A stretch of 64,000 nt of DNA from Halomonas sp. (lineage in GTDB: Bacteria; Pseudomonadota; Gammaproteobacteria; Pseudomonadales; Halomonadaceae): positions 19,588 to 83,587 of the forward strand of contig NZ_JAFWFN010000002.1 in NCBI RefSeq assembly GCF_017515565.1, given 5' to 3'. Shown in pieces: positions 1 to 10,898 of the stretch (position 1 is the first letter of the stretch; the number at the start of each line of letters is the position of its first letter). The notes beneath the pieces were generated by a model that saw only the letters and a list, made by a program, of their open reading frames with translations, did no database searches and was not told the origin of the DNA. The translations under genes were made by a program, and so were the position numbers.

Positions 1-156
1 GGCTGCTTTGTCGTGGGTATGCTATTAACGCCCCCCGATATTATTTCCCAGAGCCTTCTCGCAATCCCCATGTACCTGCTCTATGAAGTGGGGCTGCTGT
101 TTGGCCGCCTAGTGCGCAAGCGCAAGACCGAAGCCGCCGATGAAGAGAACGAATAG
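1..156 (+). CDS. tatC: TatC, C-terminal fragment (Sec-independent translocase)
   Basis: Only the last 51 codons are present; the gene runs off the left edge and ends at TAG 154-156. The frame reads [20 protein letters not shown] and continues into a hydrophobic stretch and a charged tail ([13 protein letters not shown]). The LTPPDIISQ segment followed by a final membrane helix is typical of the TatC C-terminus. TatC is the integral-membrane receptor of the twin-arginine pathway, which exports folded proteins. tatA and tatB would be expected upstream, outside the window. The identification is by family pattern only but is strong for such a short piece. Confidence 0.85.
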   Translation, partial: GCFVVGMLLTPPDIISQSLLAIPMYLLYEVGLLFGRLVRKRKTEAADEENE

Positions 157-182
157 CGGCTAAGCACCTATATGCGCTCATT

Positions 183-219
183 AAAAAACCCCTGCCATCT
201 TAGATGGCAGGGGTTTTTT
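183..219. terminator. Bidirectional rho-independent terminator between tatC and elbB
   Basis: An 11-bp GC-rich stem (CCCCTGCCATC / GATGGCAGGGG, 189-199 with 203-213) has a 3-nt loop. It is flanked by six A on the left and six T on the right, so it can serve both convergent genes. Confidence 0.9.
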
Positions 220-251
220 GCTCTATTTACTCAACCACGGCGAGCGTTCGT

Positions 252-911
252 TCACCCCATCATTTCATCAATACGATCAACCAGTTTAAAGATACCCGTG
301 GCGGCTTCACTAATCCGCGTGGCGAGCATATAGGCAGGCGTTGTGACGACGCGATGCTCTAAGTCCACGACAATATCCTCAACGCTACAGCTGCGGTGCA
401 GCCCGCCCATAGCACTGATAGCACCTGAAACGGCGGGGTCATGGCCGATAGTCACCGCAATGCCTTCACCCAGCAGGCGGGGTACCATGACCGGTGCAAT
501 ACACATCAGGCCAATGGGCTTAGCGTCTTGTTTAAAGCCCGCTAGCGCGTCTTTTAGGCTCTCCAGCACCTGCATGCTGTCGCCTTGCGTAGCAAAGTCA
601 GACAAGTTCTTAGCGGCACCAAACCCACCGGGCACAATCACCGCGTCAAATTCATCGGCATTTAGCTCGGTGATAGGGCTTATCTCGCCTCGGGCCAGCC
701 GGGCCGACTCTTGCAGTACGTTGCGCTGCTCCCCTTCAACAGGCGATTGGGTTAAATGATTAATCACATGGTGCTGCTCCACATCTGGCGCAAAACAGCG
801 GTAACCAATGCCCAACTGATCCAGGCGCAGCAGGGTTAGTGTGGTTTCGTAAATTTCTGAACCATCAAAAACGCCGCAGCCTGCTAATACGATTGCTACC
901 TGTTTGGTCAT
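252..911 (-). CDS. elbB: ElbB-type glyoxalase (DJ-1/PfpI superfamily)
   Basis: 219 aa, matching the roughly 217 aa of E. coli ElbB. The N-terminus has the hallmark VAIVLAGCGVFDGSEIYE. A nucleophile-elbow cysteine lies in GLMCIAP (Cys137), with VIVPGGFGAAKNLSDFA around 91-107, as in class-I-amidotransferase-like (DJ-1/PfpI) folds. The family was first linked to isoprenoid biosynthesis and its E. coli member has glyoxalase activity on glyoxal; the physiological role is unsettled. The start is ATG 911 with AAGGAG six bases upstream. It is transcribed convergently with tatC and divergently from hemB. Confidence 0.9.
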   Translation of the reverse strand: MTKQVAIVLAGCGVFDGSEIYETTLTLLRLDQLGIGYRCFAPDVEQHHVINHLTQSPVEGEQRNVLQESARLARGEISPITELNADEFDAVIVPGGFGAAKNLSDFATQGDSMQVLESLKDALAGFKQDAKPIGLMCIAPVMVPRLLGEGIAVTIGHDPAVSGAISAMGGLHRSCSVEDIVVDLEHRVVTTPAYMLATRISEAATGIFKLVDRIDEMMG

Positions 912-1043
912 GCCTATCTCCTTATGGTCGCCGTTATTTTCACCACTTGCCTAGCGACTTGGCAAACGTGTCACTTTAGTCAGTCCGCCTAACCGCCACA
1001 AGGCGGCTTTCGCCGCAGGTTATGGCTGATATACTCACTGTAA

Positions 1044-2093
<1,050 letters not shown>

Positions 2094-2120
2094 CCGCCCA
2101 CTTCCCTAATTGCGCTGCTA

Positions 2121-2153
2121 AGATGACAAACAGGTGACACCTGTTTGTCATCT
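2121..2153. terminator. Perfect 15-bp hairpin after hemB
   Basis: Arms AGATGACAAACAGGT (2121-2135) and its exact complement (2139-2153) flank a 3-nt loop. The right arm runs into TCCCCC, not a T-run, so intrinsic termination is uncertain. It could instead be an RNA-stability hairpin or a protein-binding palindrome in front of ppk1. Confidence 0.5.
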
Positions 2154-2224
2154 TCCCCCTGCATACTGCCGTAAATAAGCATTAACACGCTATGCTTGGA
2201 ATAGGTCATTTACGCGGGGCAGCC

Positions 2225-4417
2225 ATGGACAACCAACTATCAGATTCAATGCCATTAACGCCTAATGAGCCGTACAGTGGCGAAGGGGAAAGCTTGCCAC
2301 TGCGCATCAATCGCACGCCCACCGGTGTGCAGGCACGGGAGTCCCACTCGGAAGCCGACCTGGACGACCCGCAGCTCTATTTCAACCGCGAACTTTCACA
2401 TTTGCAGTTTAATATTCGCGTGTTGGAACAAGCGCTAGATGATGCGCACCCGCTTCTTAACAGACTAATGTTTCTGCTGATTTTCTCATCCAATATGGAT
2501 GAGTTTTTTGAAATTCGCGTTGCGGGCCTAAAGCATCAACTGGCACTGGGCGATGATACCACCGCTGCCGACGGCCGCTTGCCAAAGGCGCTGCTGGCGG
2601 AAGTCTCTGAGATTGCCCATCAGCAGATTGCGCGCCAGTATCAAATTTTAAATGAGGTGCTGCTGCCCGCCCTAGAGGCCCAGGGCTTACGTTTTCGGCG
2701 CCGAGATCAGTGGGATGATGCCCTAAAAGCCTGGGTACAGGCGTTTTTTGAGCGCGAAATCATGCCGGTTATTAGTCCTATCGGCCTGGACCCCTCCCAC
2801 CCCTTTCCCCGCTTAGTGAATAAAAGCCTTAATTTTATTGTTGAGCTAGAGGGTAAAGACGCCTTTGGCCGTGCGGGGGGAATGGCGATACTTCCCGCAC
2901 CCCGCTCGCTGCCTCGCTTAATGGCCCTGCCCAAAGAGCTGTGTGCAGAGGGTTTTTCGGAGTATGTGTTTTTATCCTCCATGATTCACGCCCACGCCGA
3001 GGAGCTGTTCCCCGGCATGCGTGTACGCGGTTGCTACCAGTTCCGGCTTACGCGGAATGCGGATATGACCGTTGACCCGGAAGAGGTCTCCGACCTTGCC
3101 TCGGCGCTGCGCGGCGAGCTGCTGGCGCGCCGCTATGGCAGTGGCGTCCGCTTAGAGGTAGCCGACAACTGCCCTGATGACCTTGCCGACTTTCTACTGC
3201 GCCAATTTGAGTTGGAAACCAATGACCTATACCGAGTACAAGGGCCCGTTAACTTAACCCGCATGATGGCGGTGCTCGGCGACGTTGATCGCCCAGAACT
3301 GCTGTATCGGCCTTTTACTCCCAGCGTGCCCAAAGTGCTCAAGGGCGGTAGCCTGTTTAGCGCTATCGCCAAAAGCGATATTTTGCTGCATCACCCGTTT
3401 CAAGCCTTTTCGCCTATTGAGGACTTACTTCGCGAAGCTGCCCGCGACCCGGACGTGCTGGCCATCAAGCAGACGCTTTACCGAACCGGCGCCGACTCTT
3501 CCATTGTGAGCGCCCTGGTAGAGGCCGCAAGCCACGGCAAGGAAGTCACCGTGGTGATAGAGCTACGGGCGCGTTTTGACGAAGCCGACAACCTGCAGCT
3601 AGCGGCTAGATTGCAGGAAGCGGGCGCCATCGTAATTTACGGCATTATGGCTTACAAAACCCACGCCAAAATGCTGCATATTGTGCGCCGGGAAAAAAAC
3701 GAGCTACGCTACTACGCCCACCTGGGAACCGGTAACTACCACGCTAAAACCGCCAAGCTTTACACCGACTACAGTCTGCTTACGTCGAATACAGCACTCT
3801 GCGCCGATGTGCACAAAGTGTTTCAGCAGCTTTCTGGCATGGGCCGTGCGCGCAAAATCGATACCCTCCTCCATGCGCCGTTTACGCTCCACGAGCGTTT
3901 GGTAGAGATGATCGACCGTGAGGCCCAGTTAGCCCGCAAGGGCAAGCGTGGTCATATCATTATCAAATGCAATTCACTGACAGAACCCAAGCTGATTAAA
4001 GCGCTGTACCGCGCATCCCAGGCGGGGGTGGAGTGCGACCTGATTATCCGTGGAATGTGCTGCCTTAAACCAGGCATTGAAGGCGTCTCAGAGAATATTC
4101 GCGTGCGTTCTATTATTGGCCGTTTTTTGGAGCATACCCGGGTATTCCACTTCCATAACGACGGCAAATCGGAAACCTGGTGCTCAAGCGCCGACTTTAT
4201 GTCGCGCAATATGTTCCACCGAGTTGAAACCTGCTTCCCGCTGCTGGATAAGAAGCTCGCCAACCGGGTTCGTAAAGACTTAGAAACCTATCTGGTCGAT
4301 AACTGCCAAAGCTGGCTACTGCAGAGCGACGGCAGCTATCAGCTACAGGACCCTGGTAACAGCGATGCGATTAGCGCTCAAGAAACGTTGCTCTACGCCT
4401 ACGCTTCAAAAAGCTAA
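2225..4417 (+). CDS. ppk1: Polyphosphate kinase 1
   Basis: 730 aa, within the normal PPK1 range. It polymerises the gamma-phosphate of ATP into polyphosphate, reversibly. The N-terminal domain begins at [19 protein letters not shown]. The first catalytic domain contains [10 protein letters not shown] and [18 protein letters not shown], where the His of KTHAKM is the expected phosphorylation-site histidine. The second contains [11 protein letters not shown] and [11 protein letters not shown], as in the phospholipase-D-like fold. I chose ATG 2225 because GGGG sits seven bases upstream; an in-frame ATG at 2192 would add 11 residues but has no visible ribosome-binding site. It lies 131 bp downstream of hemB in the same direction. 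Confidence 0.95.
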   Translation: MDNQLSDSMPLTPNEPYSGEGESLPLRINRTPTGVQARESHSEADLDDPQLYFNRELSHLQFNIRVLEQALDDAHPLLNRLMFLLIFSSNMDEFFEIRVAGLKHQLALGDDTTAADGRLPKALLAEVSEIAHQQIARQYQILNEVLLPALEAQGLRFRRRDQWDDALKAWVQAFFEREIMPVISPIGLDPSHPFPRLVNKSLNFIVELEGKDAFGRAGGMAILPAPRSLPRLMALPKELCAEGFSEYVFLSSMIHAHAEELFPGMRVRGCYQFRLTRNADMTVDPEEVSDLASALRGELLARRYGSGVRLEVADNCPDDLADFLLRQFELETNDLYRVQGPVNLTRMMAVLGDVDRPELLYRPFTPSVPKVLKGGSLFSAIAKSDILLHHPFQAFSPIEDLLREAARDPDVLAIKQTLYRTGADSSIVSALVEAASHGKEVTVVIELRARFDEADNLQLAARLQEAGAIVIYGIMAYKTHAKMLHIVRREKNELRYYAHLGTGNYHAKTAKLYTDYSLLTSNTALCADVHKVFQQLSGMGRARKIDTLLHAPFTLHERLVEMIDREAQLARKGKRGHIIIKCNSLTEPKLIKALYRASQAGVECDLIIRGMCCLKPGIEGVSENIRVRSIIGRFLEHTRVFHFHNDGKSETWCSSADFMSRNMFHRVETCFPLLDKKLANRVRKDLETYLVDNCQSWLLQSDGSYQLQDPGNSDAISAQETLLYAYASKS

Positions 4418-4426
4418 CCATACACC

Positions 4427-4457
4427 GAAAAAACCCCGCTGCTTTGTGCAGCGGGGG
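4427..4457 (-). terminator. Intrinsic terminator of metE
   Basis: A 9-bp stem CCCCGCTGC / GCAGCGGGG (4434-4442 with 4448-4456) is preceded on the plus strand by A7, which is U7 in a minus-strand transcript. It therefore mainly terminates metE. There is no T-run on the ppk1 side. Confidence 0.8.
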
Positions 4458-4479
4458 TGATGAAGTAACGCCAATGCGT

Positions 4480-6777
4480 TTACGCGTAGCGCTGCCGGAG
4501 TATTTTGGCCGCCTCCACCATATTAGCCAAGGCGGGTTCTACTTCTGCCCAGCCTCGGGTTTTCAAGCCACAATCGGGGTTCACCCATAGCCGTTCGGCG
4601 GGGATCTTTTCCAAGGCTTTCTCCATCAAATCAACCATCCAGCTCACTTCGGGGATATTCGGGGTGTGAATATCATACACCCCCGGCCCAATTTCATTCG
4701 GGTAGGCGAAGTCCTGAAACGCATCCAGTAGCTGCATATCTGAGCGGGAGGTTTCGATGGTGATCACATCGGCGTCGAGTGCCGCAATTGCGCCGATAAT
4801 GTCGTTAAACTCCGAATAGCACATGTGGGTATGAATCTGTGTGCTATCAGCAACGCCCGCGGCGCTTAGCTGAAAACTTTCTACCGCCCAGTCCAGGTAG
4901 CCTTGCCATTCGTGCTGACGCAGCGGCAGCCCTTCGCGCAGCGCTGGCTCGTCAATCTGAATCACCTGAATACCGGCTTTTTCCAGATCCACTACCTCAT
5001 CGCGCAGCGCCAGGGCGATCTGTCGACAGGTAGTGGCCCGGGGCTGGTCGTCGCGGACAAACGACCACTGTAAAATGGTGACTGGCCCGGTAAGCATACC
5101 TTTCATCGGTTTTTGGGTTAGCGTTTGGGCGAACTCGCTCCAGCGCACGGTCATCGGCGTCGGACGCGTTACATCACCAAAAATAATCGGCGGCTTAACA
5201 CAGCGGGTACCGTAACTTTGCACCCAGCCAAAGCGGGTAAAAGCAAAACCCTCTAGCTGCTCACCGAAATACTCCACCATGTCATTTCGCTCGGCTTCGC
5301 CGTGCACCGGCACATCCAGCCCTAACGCTTCCTGCCGCTCAACGGCGTAGGCGATCTCTTCACGCATACGCGCTTCGTAGTCAGCTTGGCTAAGCTCACC
5401 TGCTTTAAATGCCCGTCGCGCGGCACGAATCTCATTGGTTTGAGGGAAAGAACCAATCGTAGTAGTGGGAAACAACGGCAGCGCGAGCGACCGACGCTGA
5501 GCCACAGCGCGTGTCGCATACGAAGAACGACGCTGACTATCCTGCTCGGTAATCGCCGCTAAACGCTGGCTAACCGCCGGTTGGTGAATACGCGCGGACT
5601 CTCGGCGAGTATCTAAGGCCCGTGTTGCTTCGCTCACCCGCTGCTCGTCTACGGCGGTGGCACGATTATCGACTAGGCGAGTTAGCGTAACGACTTCATC
5701 GAGCTTTTGACGGGCGAAGGCCAGCCAACTCACTAAATCGCTATCCAGCTCGGCTTCCTGAGTAAGGTCTACCGGTACGTGTAACAGTGAGCAGCTTGGC
5801 GCTAACCATAACCGTTGTCCAAGGCGTACTTTTAGGGGCAGTAAGCGTTCACGCAGTGCCGCTAAATCCGCACGCCAAATGTTACGCCCATCCACAAAGC
5901 CAATAGAGAGCACTTGGTGAGGGCTTAACCGGTCAATCACGTTTTCAACCTGCTGGGGCGCGCGAACCGCATCGATATGCAGCCCTGCCACGGGCAAGCG
6001 GGTAGTTAATGAGAGGTTGTCGCCTAGCGCGCCAAAATACGTGGCAACCAGCACCTTAACCGGTGCCGACTGCAGCCGGTGATAAGCACGCTCAAATGCT
6101 TGCTGCCACGCCAGGGGTAGGTCCTGCACCAGCGCTGGCTCGTCCAACTGCACCCACTCAATGCCCTGGGTAGCCAATCGAGAGAGGATGGCGCTATACA
6201 CATCCAGAACGTTGTCCAACAGCGTCAAGCGGTCAAACTCGCTGCCCTTGGTTTTACCCAACCACAGCCAAGTCAGCGGGCCGGTTAGGGTTACTTTGGG
6301 GGTAAAGCCTGCCTGCAGGGCTTCGTCCACTTCGTCAAATAAGCGCTGAGAGGCCAGCGTAAACGTCTGCCCTTCGTGCAGCTCCGGCACCAGGTAGTGG
6401 TAGTTGGTATCGAAATATTTGGTCATTTCGCAGGCGGCCGCAGGTTTGCCGCTAGGCGCACGGCCACGCGCCATACGAAAGGCCGTGTCTAACGCTACGT
6501 CTCCCGCAGAGACCTCTTGTTGAGCGCCAAAGCGTCCTGGCACGGCACCCAGCATCACTGAAACGTTAAGCACCTGGTCATAGAATGCAAAATCACCGAC
6601 GCTAACAAAATCCAAGCCAGCGTTTTGCTGCGTTTGCCAATGGTGCAGACGCAGCGCCTGTCCTGCTGCCTCTAATTCTTCACGGGTTACCTCACCCTTC
6701 CAGTAAGCTTCGGTTACTTTCTTAAGTTCGCGCTGAGCGCCAATGCGGGGATAGCCGAGAATATGAGAAACTGTCAT
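4480..6777 (-). CDS. metE: Cobalamin-independent methionine synthase
   Basis: 765 aa. It transfers methyl from 5-methyltetrahydropteroyltri-L-glutamate to homocysteine, the last step of methionine synthesis. The N-terminus is [20 protein letters not shown]. The zinc ligands are visible as His651 and Cys653 ([11 protein letters not shown]), Glu675 (ITIETSRS) and Cys736 (WVNPDCGLK), the same spacing as in E. coli MetE with a 10-residue offset. The start at ATG 6777 is supported by GGAAGGA seven bases upstream; an in-frame extension of ten residues exists but lacks support. It is divergent from metR. Confidence 0.97.
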   Translation of the reverse strand: MTVSHILGYPRIGAQRELKKVTEAYWKGEVTREELEAAGQALRLHHWQTQQNAGLDFVSVGDFAFYDQVLNVSVMLGAVPGRFGAQQEVSAGDVALDTAFRMARGRAPSGKPAAACEMTKYFDTNYHYLVPELHEGQTFTLASQRLFDEVDEALQAGFTPKVTLTGPLTWLWLGKTKGSEFDRLTLLDNVLDVYSAILSRLATQGIEWVQLDEPALVQDLPLAWQQAFERAYHRLQSAPVKVLVATYFGALGDNLSLTTRLPVAGLHIDAVRAPQQVENVIDRLSPHQVLSIGFVDGRNIWRADLAALRERLLPLKVRLGQRLWLAPSCSLLHVPVDLTQEAELDSDLVSWLAFARQKLDEVVTLTRLVDNRATAVDEQRVSEATRALDTRRESARIHQPAVSQRLAAITEQDSQRRSSYATRAVAQRRSLALPLFPTTTIGSFPQTNEIRAARRAFKAGELSQADYEARMREEIAYAVERQEALGLDVPVHGEAERNDMVEYFGEQLEGFAFTRFGWVQSYGTRCVKPPIIFGDVTRPTPMTVRWSEFAQTLTQKPMKGMLTGPVTILQWSFVRDDQPRATTCRQIALALRDEVVDLEKAGIQVIQIDEPALREGLPLRQHEWQGYLDWAVESFQLSAAGVADSTQIHTHMCYSEFNDIIGAIAALDADVITIETSRSDMQLLDAFQDFAYPNEIGPGVYDIHTPNIPEVSWMVDLMEKALEKIPAERLWVNPDCGLKTRGWAEVEPALANMVEAAKILRQRYA

Positions 6778-6793
6778 GATGAATCCTTCCAAC

Positions 6794-6807
6794 GTGAATG
6801 ATTTCAC
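6794..6807. promoter_or_regulatory. Candidate MetR-binding dyad in the metE/metR intergenic region
   Basis: The sequence GTGAA-TGAT-TTCAC is a perfect 5-bp-arm dyad 17 bp upstream of the metE start. Enterobacterial MetR sites are written TGAA-N5-TTCA. This one has a 4-bp spacer, so it is close but not exact. Confidence 0.5.
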
Positions 6808-6876
6808 ACAGTCTGACCACCGCCAAAAGGTGAATCAAACTAAAGTTTCTAATACCCAACATGAAATAAAATCACA

Positions 6877-7815
6877 ATGATTGAATTACGCCATCTGCGA
6901 ACGCTGCTTGCTCTGCGAGAAACAGGCTCTTTGGTGGAGGCTGCTGAGCGCGTGCACCTCACCCAGTCGGCCTTATCCCACCAGCTTAAAGACTTGGAAA
7001 GCCGAGTTGACAGCCCTTTATTCGCGCGTAAAACCCGCCCCGTTGAATTTACCCGGGCAGGGCTACGCCTGCTGGCGTTGGCCGATGAGATTCTGCCTGC
7101 GGTGCGTAAAGCCGAGCGGGATCTAGCCCGCTTAGCAGGCACCGAACAGGGGCGGCTGCATATGGCCATTGAGTGCCACAGCTGTTTTCAGTGGCTGATG
7201 CCTACGGTGGATTATTTTCGCGATCACTGGCCAGAAGTGGAGATTGATATTCCCAGCGGCCACCACTTCGACCCTTTGCCCGCACTCGCCCGCGAGCAGT
7301 TGGACTTAGTGATTACCGCAGACCCCCAGCCGCTAGAGGGCATTCACTATGCGCCACTATTTCGTTACGAGGGGCTGCTGGCCGTTGCACGACAGCATGA
7401 TTTTGCGGGGCAGGCGTTTATCGAACCCAAAGCGCTTGCCGAGGAGACGCTGATCACCTATCCGGTAGAGCACACTAGACTGGATGTATTTAGCCAGTTT
7501 TTATCCCCCGCCAACGTTCGGCCGAAAGAGATCCGCACCGCCGAGCTAACCATCATGATGATGCAGCTGGTGGCCAGTGGGCGGGGCGTCTGCGCGCTGC
7601 CGAACTGGGCGCTCACCGAGTATTTAGAGCGCGATTACGTGTGCGCCGTTAAATTAGGCGAAAACGGTATCTGGAGCACGCTATACGCCGCCATTCGTGA
7701 AGACAACTTAGAGGCGCCATGGATGCAGGACTTTCTACGCACCGCCCGGGAAACCTCCTTTGCCGTACTGTCGGGTATTAAGCCGGCAAGTCGCGACGAG
7801 GAATCAGCAGCGTAA
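6877..7815 (+). CDS. metR: LysR-type transcriptional regulator MetR
   Basis: 312 aa, the usual LTTR size. The N-terminal winged helix-turn-helix (residues 1-60) reads MIELRHLRTLLALRETGSLV and then AAERVHLTQSALSHQLKDLE. A substrate-binding-like effector domain follows from about residue 90. The divergent position next to metE and the close MetR pattern identify it; MetR activates metE with homocysteine as co-effector. There is no convincing Shine-Dalgarno before ATG 6877. The 3' end overlaps the convergent sensor-kinase gene by 38 bp. Confidence 0.92.
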   Translation: MIELRHLRTLLALRETGSLVEAAERVHLTQSALSHQLKDLESRVDSPLFARKTRPVEFTRAGLRLLALADEILPAVRKAERDLARLAGTEQGRLHMAIECHSCFQWLMPTVDYFRDHWPEVEIDIPSGHHFDPLPALAREQLDLVITADPQPLEGIHYAPLFRYEGLLAVARQHDFAGQAFIEPKALAEETLITYPVEHTRLDVFSQFLSPANVRPKEIRTAELTIMMMQLVASGRGVCALPNWALTEYLERDYVCAVKLGENGIWSTLYAAIREDNLEAPWMQDFLRTARETSFAVLSGIKPASRDEESAA

Positions 7816-9385
7816 AGCGGGCGCCCCCTAAGGTAGGGCTGGTATCGACGGTGACACTCCCCCTGTGACCCGCCATGATTTTCTGGACGATGGAGAGCCC
7901 CAGCCCATAGCCACCGGAGCTACGGGCGCGGCTATCGTCTAGCCGTGCGAAAGGTTTGAAAATATCGCCACGTGCTTCAAGGGGGATACCTGGGCCATCA
8001 TCTTCAACGTCAATACGCACGAGGTTCGGCTCATCGCACAGGCGAATCACTACCTGGGATTTGCCATAGCGGCACGCGTTACCTACCAGGTTTTGCAGTG
8101 CCCGTTGCAGGTAGCGGGGTTCCGCGTACAGCTCAATGTCAGCACCAGGATCAAGGGTTAAGTTCAACCCTTTGTGCAGCGGCAACAGCGTATCAATGAC
8201 GCGCTCAGCCATTGCTCGGCACTCGACCAGCGCCATCTCTAACTCAGCGCCATTAATCGTTTCGCCGCCTAAGCGGGCATAGGTGAGTATCTCATCGACG
8301 AGCTCATCAAGCTCTGCGATATCGGCATCAATTCCCTGGAGTTGGCGCCGAATAGCTGGCTGATCGGTCATATCTTCGACCATTTGTACCGCAAAGCGAA
8401 TACGCGCCACGGGAGTGCGCAGTTCATGGGAAACGGCGCGGATCATCTCTTGTTGCCCACGCAGTAGGGTTTGAACTTGATTTGCCATGCCATTAAACGC
8501 CATGCCGACACGACCTAAAAAATCACCACTCTCGACTTTAACGCGGGTTTCTAAACGCCCGCTGGCAATCCGCGTGGCCGCAAGCTCCAGGCGCGCCATA
8601 CGGGCTTCAATACTGCGCATAATTAAGTAGATAATTAGGCTGAGCACGATCATTAAGCCTACTAATAGCGGCAAGTGCAGATTCACTGGCAGCGTATCGC
8701 CACGGGAGATGGGGCCAGCCTGAACCCACTGGTTTTCGTCAGGTAGCTGATAGAGTAAGGTGATTGCCAGTTTATCGGTCGCAAGTCGCGTAAGAACCCC
8801 GCCCAGCGTTAGTTGAAACTGCTGTTCGAGCGTTAGGTCGTCAGGCAGCGAGGAGAGTAACGTGAGTGGCCAACTGCCTGCGCGTAACGACGCCATGGCG
8901 GCTGCCCGCTCATTGGCGGGCGTCTCGGCAAGCCACTCACCCAACAGCACAAGGCTGCCCTGCCACTGCCGCTCGCTCCACGCCACCAGGGTGGCTTCCA
9001 GCATCCAACTACCCTCGTCGCTGTCCGAGGGTAGCCGCTGGCGAAGCCGCCATGGCGATTCAGCCACAACAACATTGCCCCGCTCTATGCGAGTTCGCTC
9101 AAAATAGCCAAGCTCAGCGTCTTCCAGCGAGCTTAACGATAGCTGCATTCCCAGCGCTTCAGAGAATCGGCCAAGGCGCTCTTCACGCTGCGCCACGGGT
9201 AAATCGGCAAGCTGCTGGGTCATTAGTGACATGGGCAGTGCGGCGAGCTGCTCCCGGTAATCCTCACGGCGAACCTGCTCAATAAACGAGCGCCCACCCA
9301 AAGCAATCAGGAATACCACACATAACGCTAGCCCCAGCAGTAAATAGAACCTTAAAAAAGAGCCGTGGCTGAGCACTCGCCGCAT
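7778..9385 (-). CDS. Sensor histidine kinase, RstB-like
   Basis: 535 aa. The first membrane helix is about residues 12-30. A periplasmic domain of roughly 200 residues follows, then a second helix about 237-256 and HAMP about 257-308. The HisKA box is AVSHELRTPVARIR with phospho-acceptor His320. The HATPase domain shows NLVGNACRYG, DVEDDGPGIP and GGYGLGLSIV. It starts 17 bp after the response-regulator stop, so the two are one operon. The HK/RR pair resembles RstB/RstA; the stimulus cannot be read from the sequence. Its stop codon lies within the 3' end of convergent metR. Confidence 0.88.
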   Translation of the reverse strand: MRRVLSHGSFLRFYLLLGLALCVVFLIALGGRSFIEQVRREDYREQLAALPMSLMTQQLADLPVAQREERLGRFSEALGMQLSLSSLEDAELGYFERTRIERGNVVVAESPWRLRQRLPSDSDEGSWMLEATLVAWSERQWQGSLVLLGEWLAETPANERAAAMASLRAGSWPLTLLSSLPDDLTLEQQFQLTLGGVLTRLATDKLAITLLYQLPDENQWVQAGPISRGDTLPVNLHLPLLVGLMIVLSLIIYLIMRSIEARMARLELAATRIASGRLETRVKVESGDFLGRVGMAFNGMANQVQTLLRGQQEMIRAVSHELRTPVARIRFAVQMVEDMTDQPAIRRQLQGIDADIAELDELVDEILTYARLGGETINGAELEMALVECRAMAERVIDTLLPLHKGLNLTLDPGADIELYAEPRYLQRALQNLVGNACRYGKSQVVIRLCDEPNLVRIDVEDDGPGIPLEARGDIFKPFARLDDSRARSSGGYGLGLSIVQKIMAGHRGSVTVDTSPTLGGARFTLLIPRRDLPA

Positions 9386-9402
9386 AAGGCGAACCTCTCT
9401 AA

Positions 9403-10161
9403 TTAACTGTCTTTAACAAAAAGATAGCCCTTGCTACGCACTGTTTTAATGCGGTGAGGCTGGTTGGGATCATCGCCAATTTTGGGCCGGATACGCGAGA
9501 CACGCACATCAATTGAACGATCTTGCCCATCGTACTTGATACCACGCAGATCGCTAAAGATCTCTTCTCGGGTCAGTACCCGGCCAGCGTTACGGGCTAA
9601 TAACCACAAAAGATCAAATTCTGCGCTGGTTAGGTCAATACGCTCGCCGGATAACCACGCCTCTCGGGTCGCGTTATCTATCTCCAAATTCTCAAACTTA
9701 AGGCGCATTTCGCCATCGGCGGAGGGGCCATCAGCACGCCGCAGTAGGGCACGCATACGGGCGAGCAGCACCCGCGGCTGAACCGGCTTGGGCACATAGT
9801 CATCCGCCCCCATCTCTAGTCCCAGCACCTGGTCTAAATCATCGGTGCGGGCGGTCAACATCATAATAGGGCCGGCAAAATTAGGCCGCACACGCCGACA
9901 AATAGCTAACCCATCTTCCCCTGGCAACATTAAGTCGAGAATGACGAGATCAGGCTGTAGGGTTAAAATGCGATCAACACCCTTCGCGCCGTCGGACTCC
10001 AGCGTGACTTGAAAGCCGTTGGCTTCCAAGTAGTCGCGCGTGAGCTCCGCCAAGCGCTGGTCATCTTCAATAATCAGCACGTGGTCCTGATCAGGATAGT
10101 CAGGCACTGCTGGCTCTTGTGACCCAAGTGCTTGAAATTGCTGCTCCAAGTGATCTGTCAT
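9403..10161 (-). CDS. OmpR-family response regulator, RstA-like
   Basis: 252 aa. The receiver domain (about 27-140) has the acidic pair IIEDD, phospho-acceptor Asp76 in LVILDLMLPGEDG, and the conserved Lys in DDYVPKPVQP. The C-terminal winged helix (about 155-250) contains LTSAEFDLLWLLARNAGRVL, YDGQDRSIDVRVSRIR and a final RIKTVRSKGYLF. The YDGQDRSIDV and KGYLF segments are those of RstA. It carries an N-terminal extension of about 25 residues before the receiver domain, so the true start may lie slightly downstream. First gene of the operon with the kinase. Confidence 0.88.
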   Translation of the reverse strand: MTDHLEQQFQALGSQEPAVPDYPDQDHVLIIEDDQRLAELTRDYLEANGFQVTLESDGAKGVDRILTLQPDLVILDLMLPGEDGLAICRRVRPNFAGPIMMLTARTDDLDQVLGLEMGADDYVPKPVQPRVLLARMRALLRRADGPSADGEMRLKFENLEIDNATREAWLSGERIDLTSAEFDLLWLLARNAGRVLTREEIFSDLRGIKYDGQDRSIDVRVSRIRPKIGDDPNQPHRIKTVRSKGYLFVKDS

Positions 10162-10377
10162 CCTTTTTCTTCACTCCGCTTAGGTCGTATGTGTAAACAC
10201 CCACTTTTTTTGCTAAAAGTAGGTTGTGATAGCGTTCAGGATACCTCAAAACCACGCCAACGCCTGCCTCTTCCTGCTTATCTTGTTGAACCGTTTAGGA
10301 GCACCTTGATTATTCCATCGTCAAGCGCTAATGTGAATTAAGACTAACTGTCGACAATCTGACAGGAGGAGAGAGCG

Positions 10378-10515
10378 ATGGACAGTGGCAAAACTAAAAG
10401 TGTCATCAAGCGCGTTTATGTACCCACCCAAGTGCGCGACTTGCCCAATGGAGAAAAATTAAAAATCCCTGGGCATTACAAAGCGCCTCCCAGTAGCAAT
10501 AGCTTGCCTGACTAG
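10378..10515 (+). CDS. Small basic protein, 45 aa, function unknown
   Basis: ATG 10378 follows a near-ideal ribosome-binding site (AGGAGG, eight bases upstream), and the frame runs to TAG 10513. The product begins MDSGKTKSVIKRVYVPTQVR, is Lys/Arg-rich, has no membrane segment or signal peptide, and includes a PxQVRDLPNGEKLKIPGHY stretch. A strong intrinsic terminator follows 56 bp later, so it looks like a complete monocistronic unit. I do not recognise a family. Confidence 0.6.
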   Translation: MDSGKTKSVIKRVYVPTQVRDLPNGEKLKIPGHYKAPPSSNSLPD

Positions 10516-10570
10516 CTCACTAAGCAATCCTATCGTAACCCCATGTTTAGGTAGTGAAGAAAACACCACT

Positions 10571-10604
10571 AAAAAAGGCAGGCTCATTAGAGCCTGCCTT
10601 TTTT
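10571..10604. terminator. Bidirectional intrinsic terminator
   Basis: An 8-bp stem GGCAGGCT / AGCCTGCC (10577-10584 with 10591-10598) and 6-nt loop is flanked by A6 and T6. It serves the 45-aa gene and the convergent 59-aa gene. Confidence 0.9.
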
Positions 10605-10640
10605 ACGCTTGTTTGCCTAAACAGAGTAGCGTCCAACTCG

Positions 10641-10820
10641 CTATCCTTTGGGCCCAAGCAAGAACCAGGCGATCAAACCAACCAGTGGGAAAAACAGCAA
10701 TACTAAGATCCACAACAGCTTCGATACACCGCCAGCAGAACTTTTGGCAACCTTAACCACGGCCCAAATCACAATAATGAGCCAAATAAGACCTAATAAA
10801 CCACCTACTTCAATACCCAT
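10641..10820 (-). CDS. Small two-helix membrane protein with PLDc_N-type domain, 59 aa
   Basis: Start ATG 10820 has AAGGAG six bases upstream; stop TAG at 10641-10643. The product has two hydrophobic helices, GLLGLIWLIIVIWAVVKVAK (about 7-26) and SKLLWILVLLFFPLVGLIAW (about 33-52), and ends FLLGPKG. The W-I-L-V-L-x-F-P-L-V-G-x-I-x-W-x-L-x-G pattern is that of the cardiolipin-synthase/phospholipase-D N-terminal membrane domain found in many stand-alone small proteins. No catalytic HKD domain is attached. The function of such short members is unknown. Confidence 0.8.
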   Translation of the reverse strand: MGIEVGGLLGLIWLIIVIWAVVKVAKSSAGGVSKLLWILVLLFFPLVGLIAWFLLGPKG

Positions 10821-10898
10821 AGCAACTCCTTAGCGTGTTGGCATCCATGAGTTTCCAGCTAATCACAACATGTCGCCGCTGACAAGTTTGACCCATCG

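Noticed and set aside
990-1010. Small GC hairpin between elbB and hemB as a terminator
   Set aside because: It lies between divergent genes, where no terminator is needed, and the stem is only five base pairs.
8866-9285. 139-codon plus-strand frame opposite the sensor kinase
   Set aside because: Lies fully antisense to a kinase with all motifs intact and has no domain of its own.
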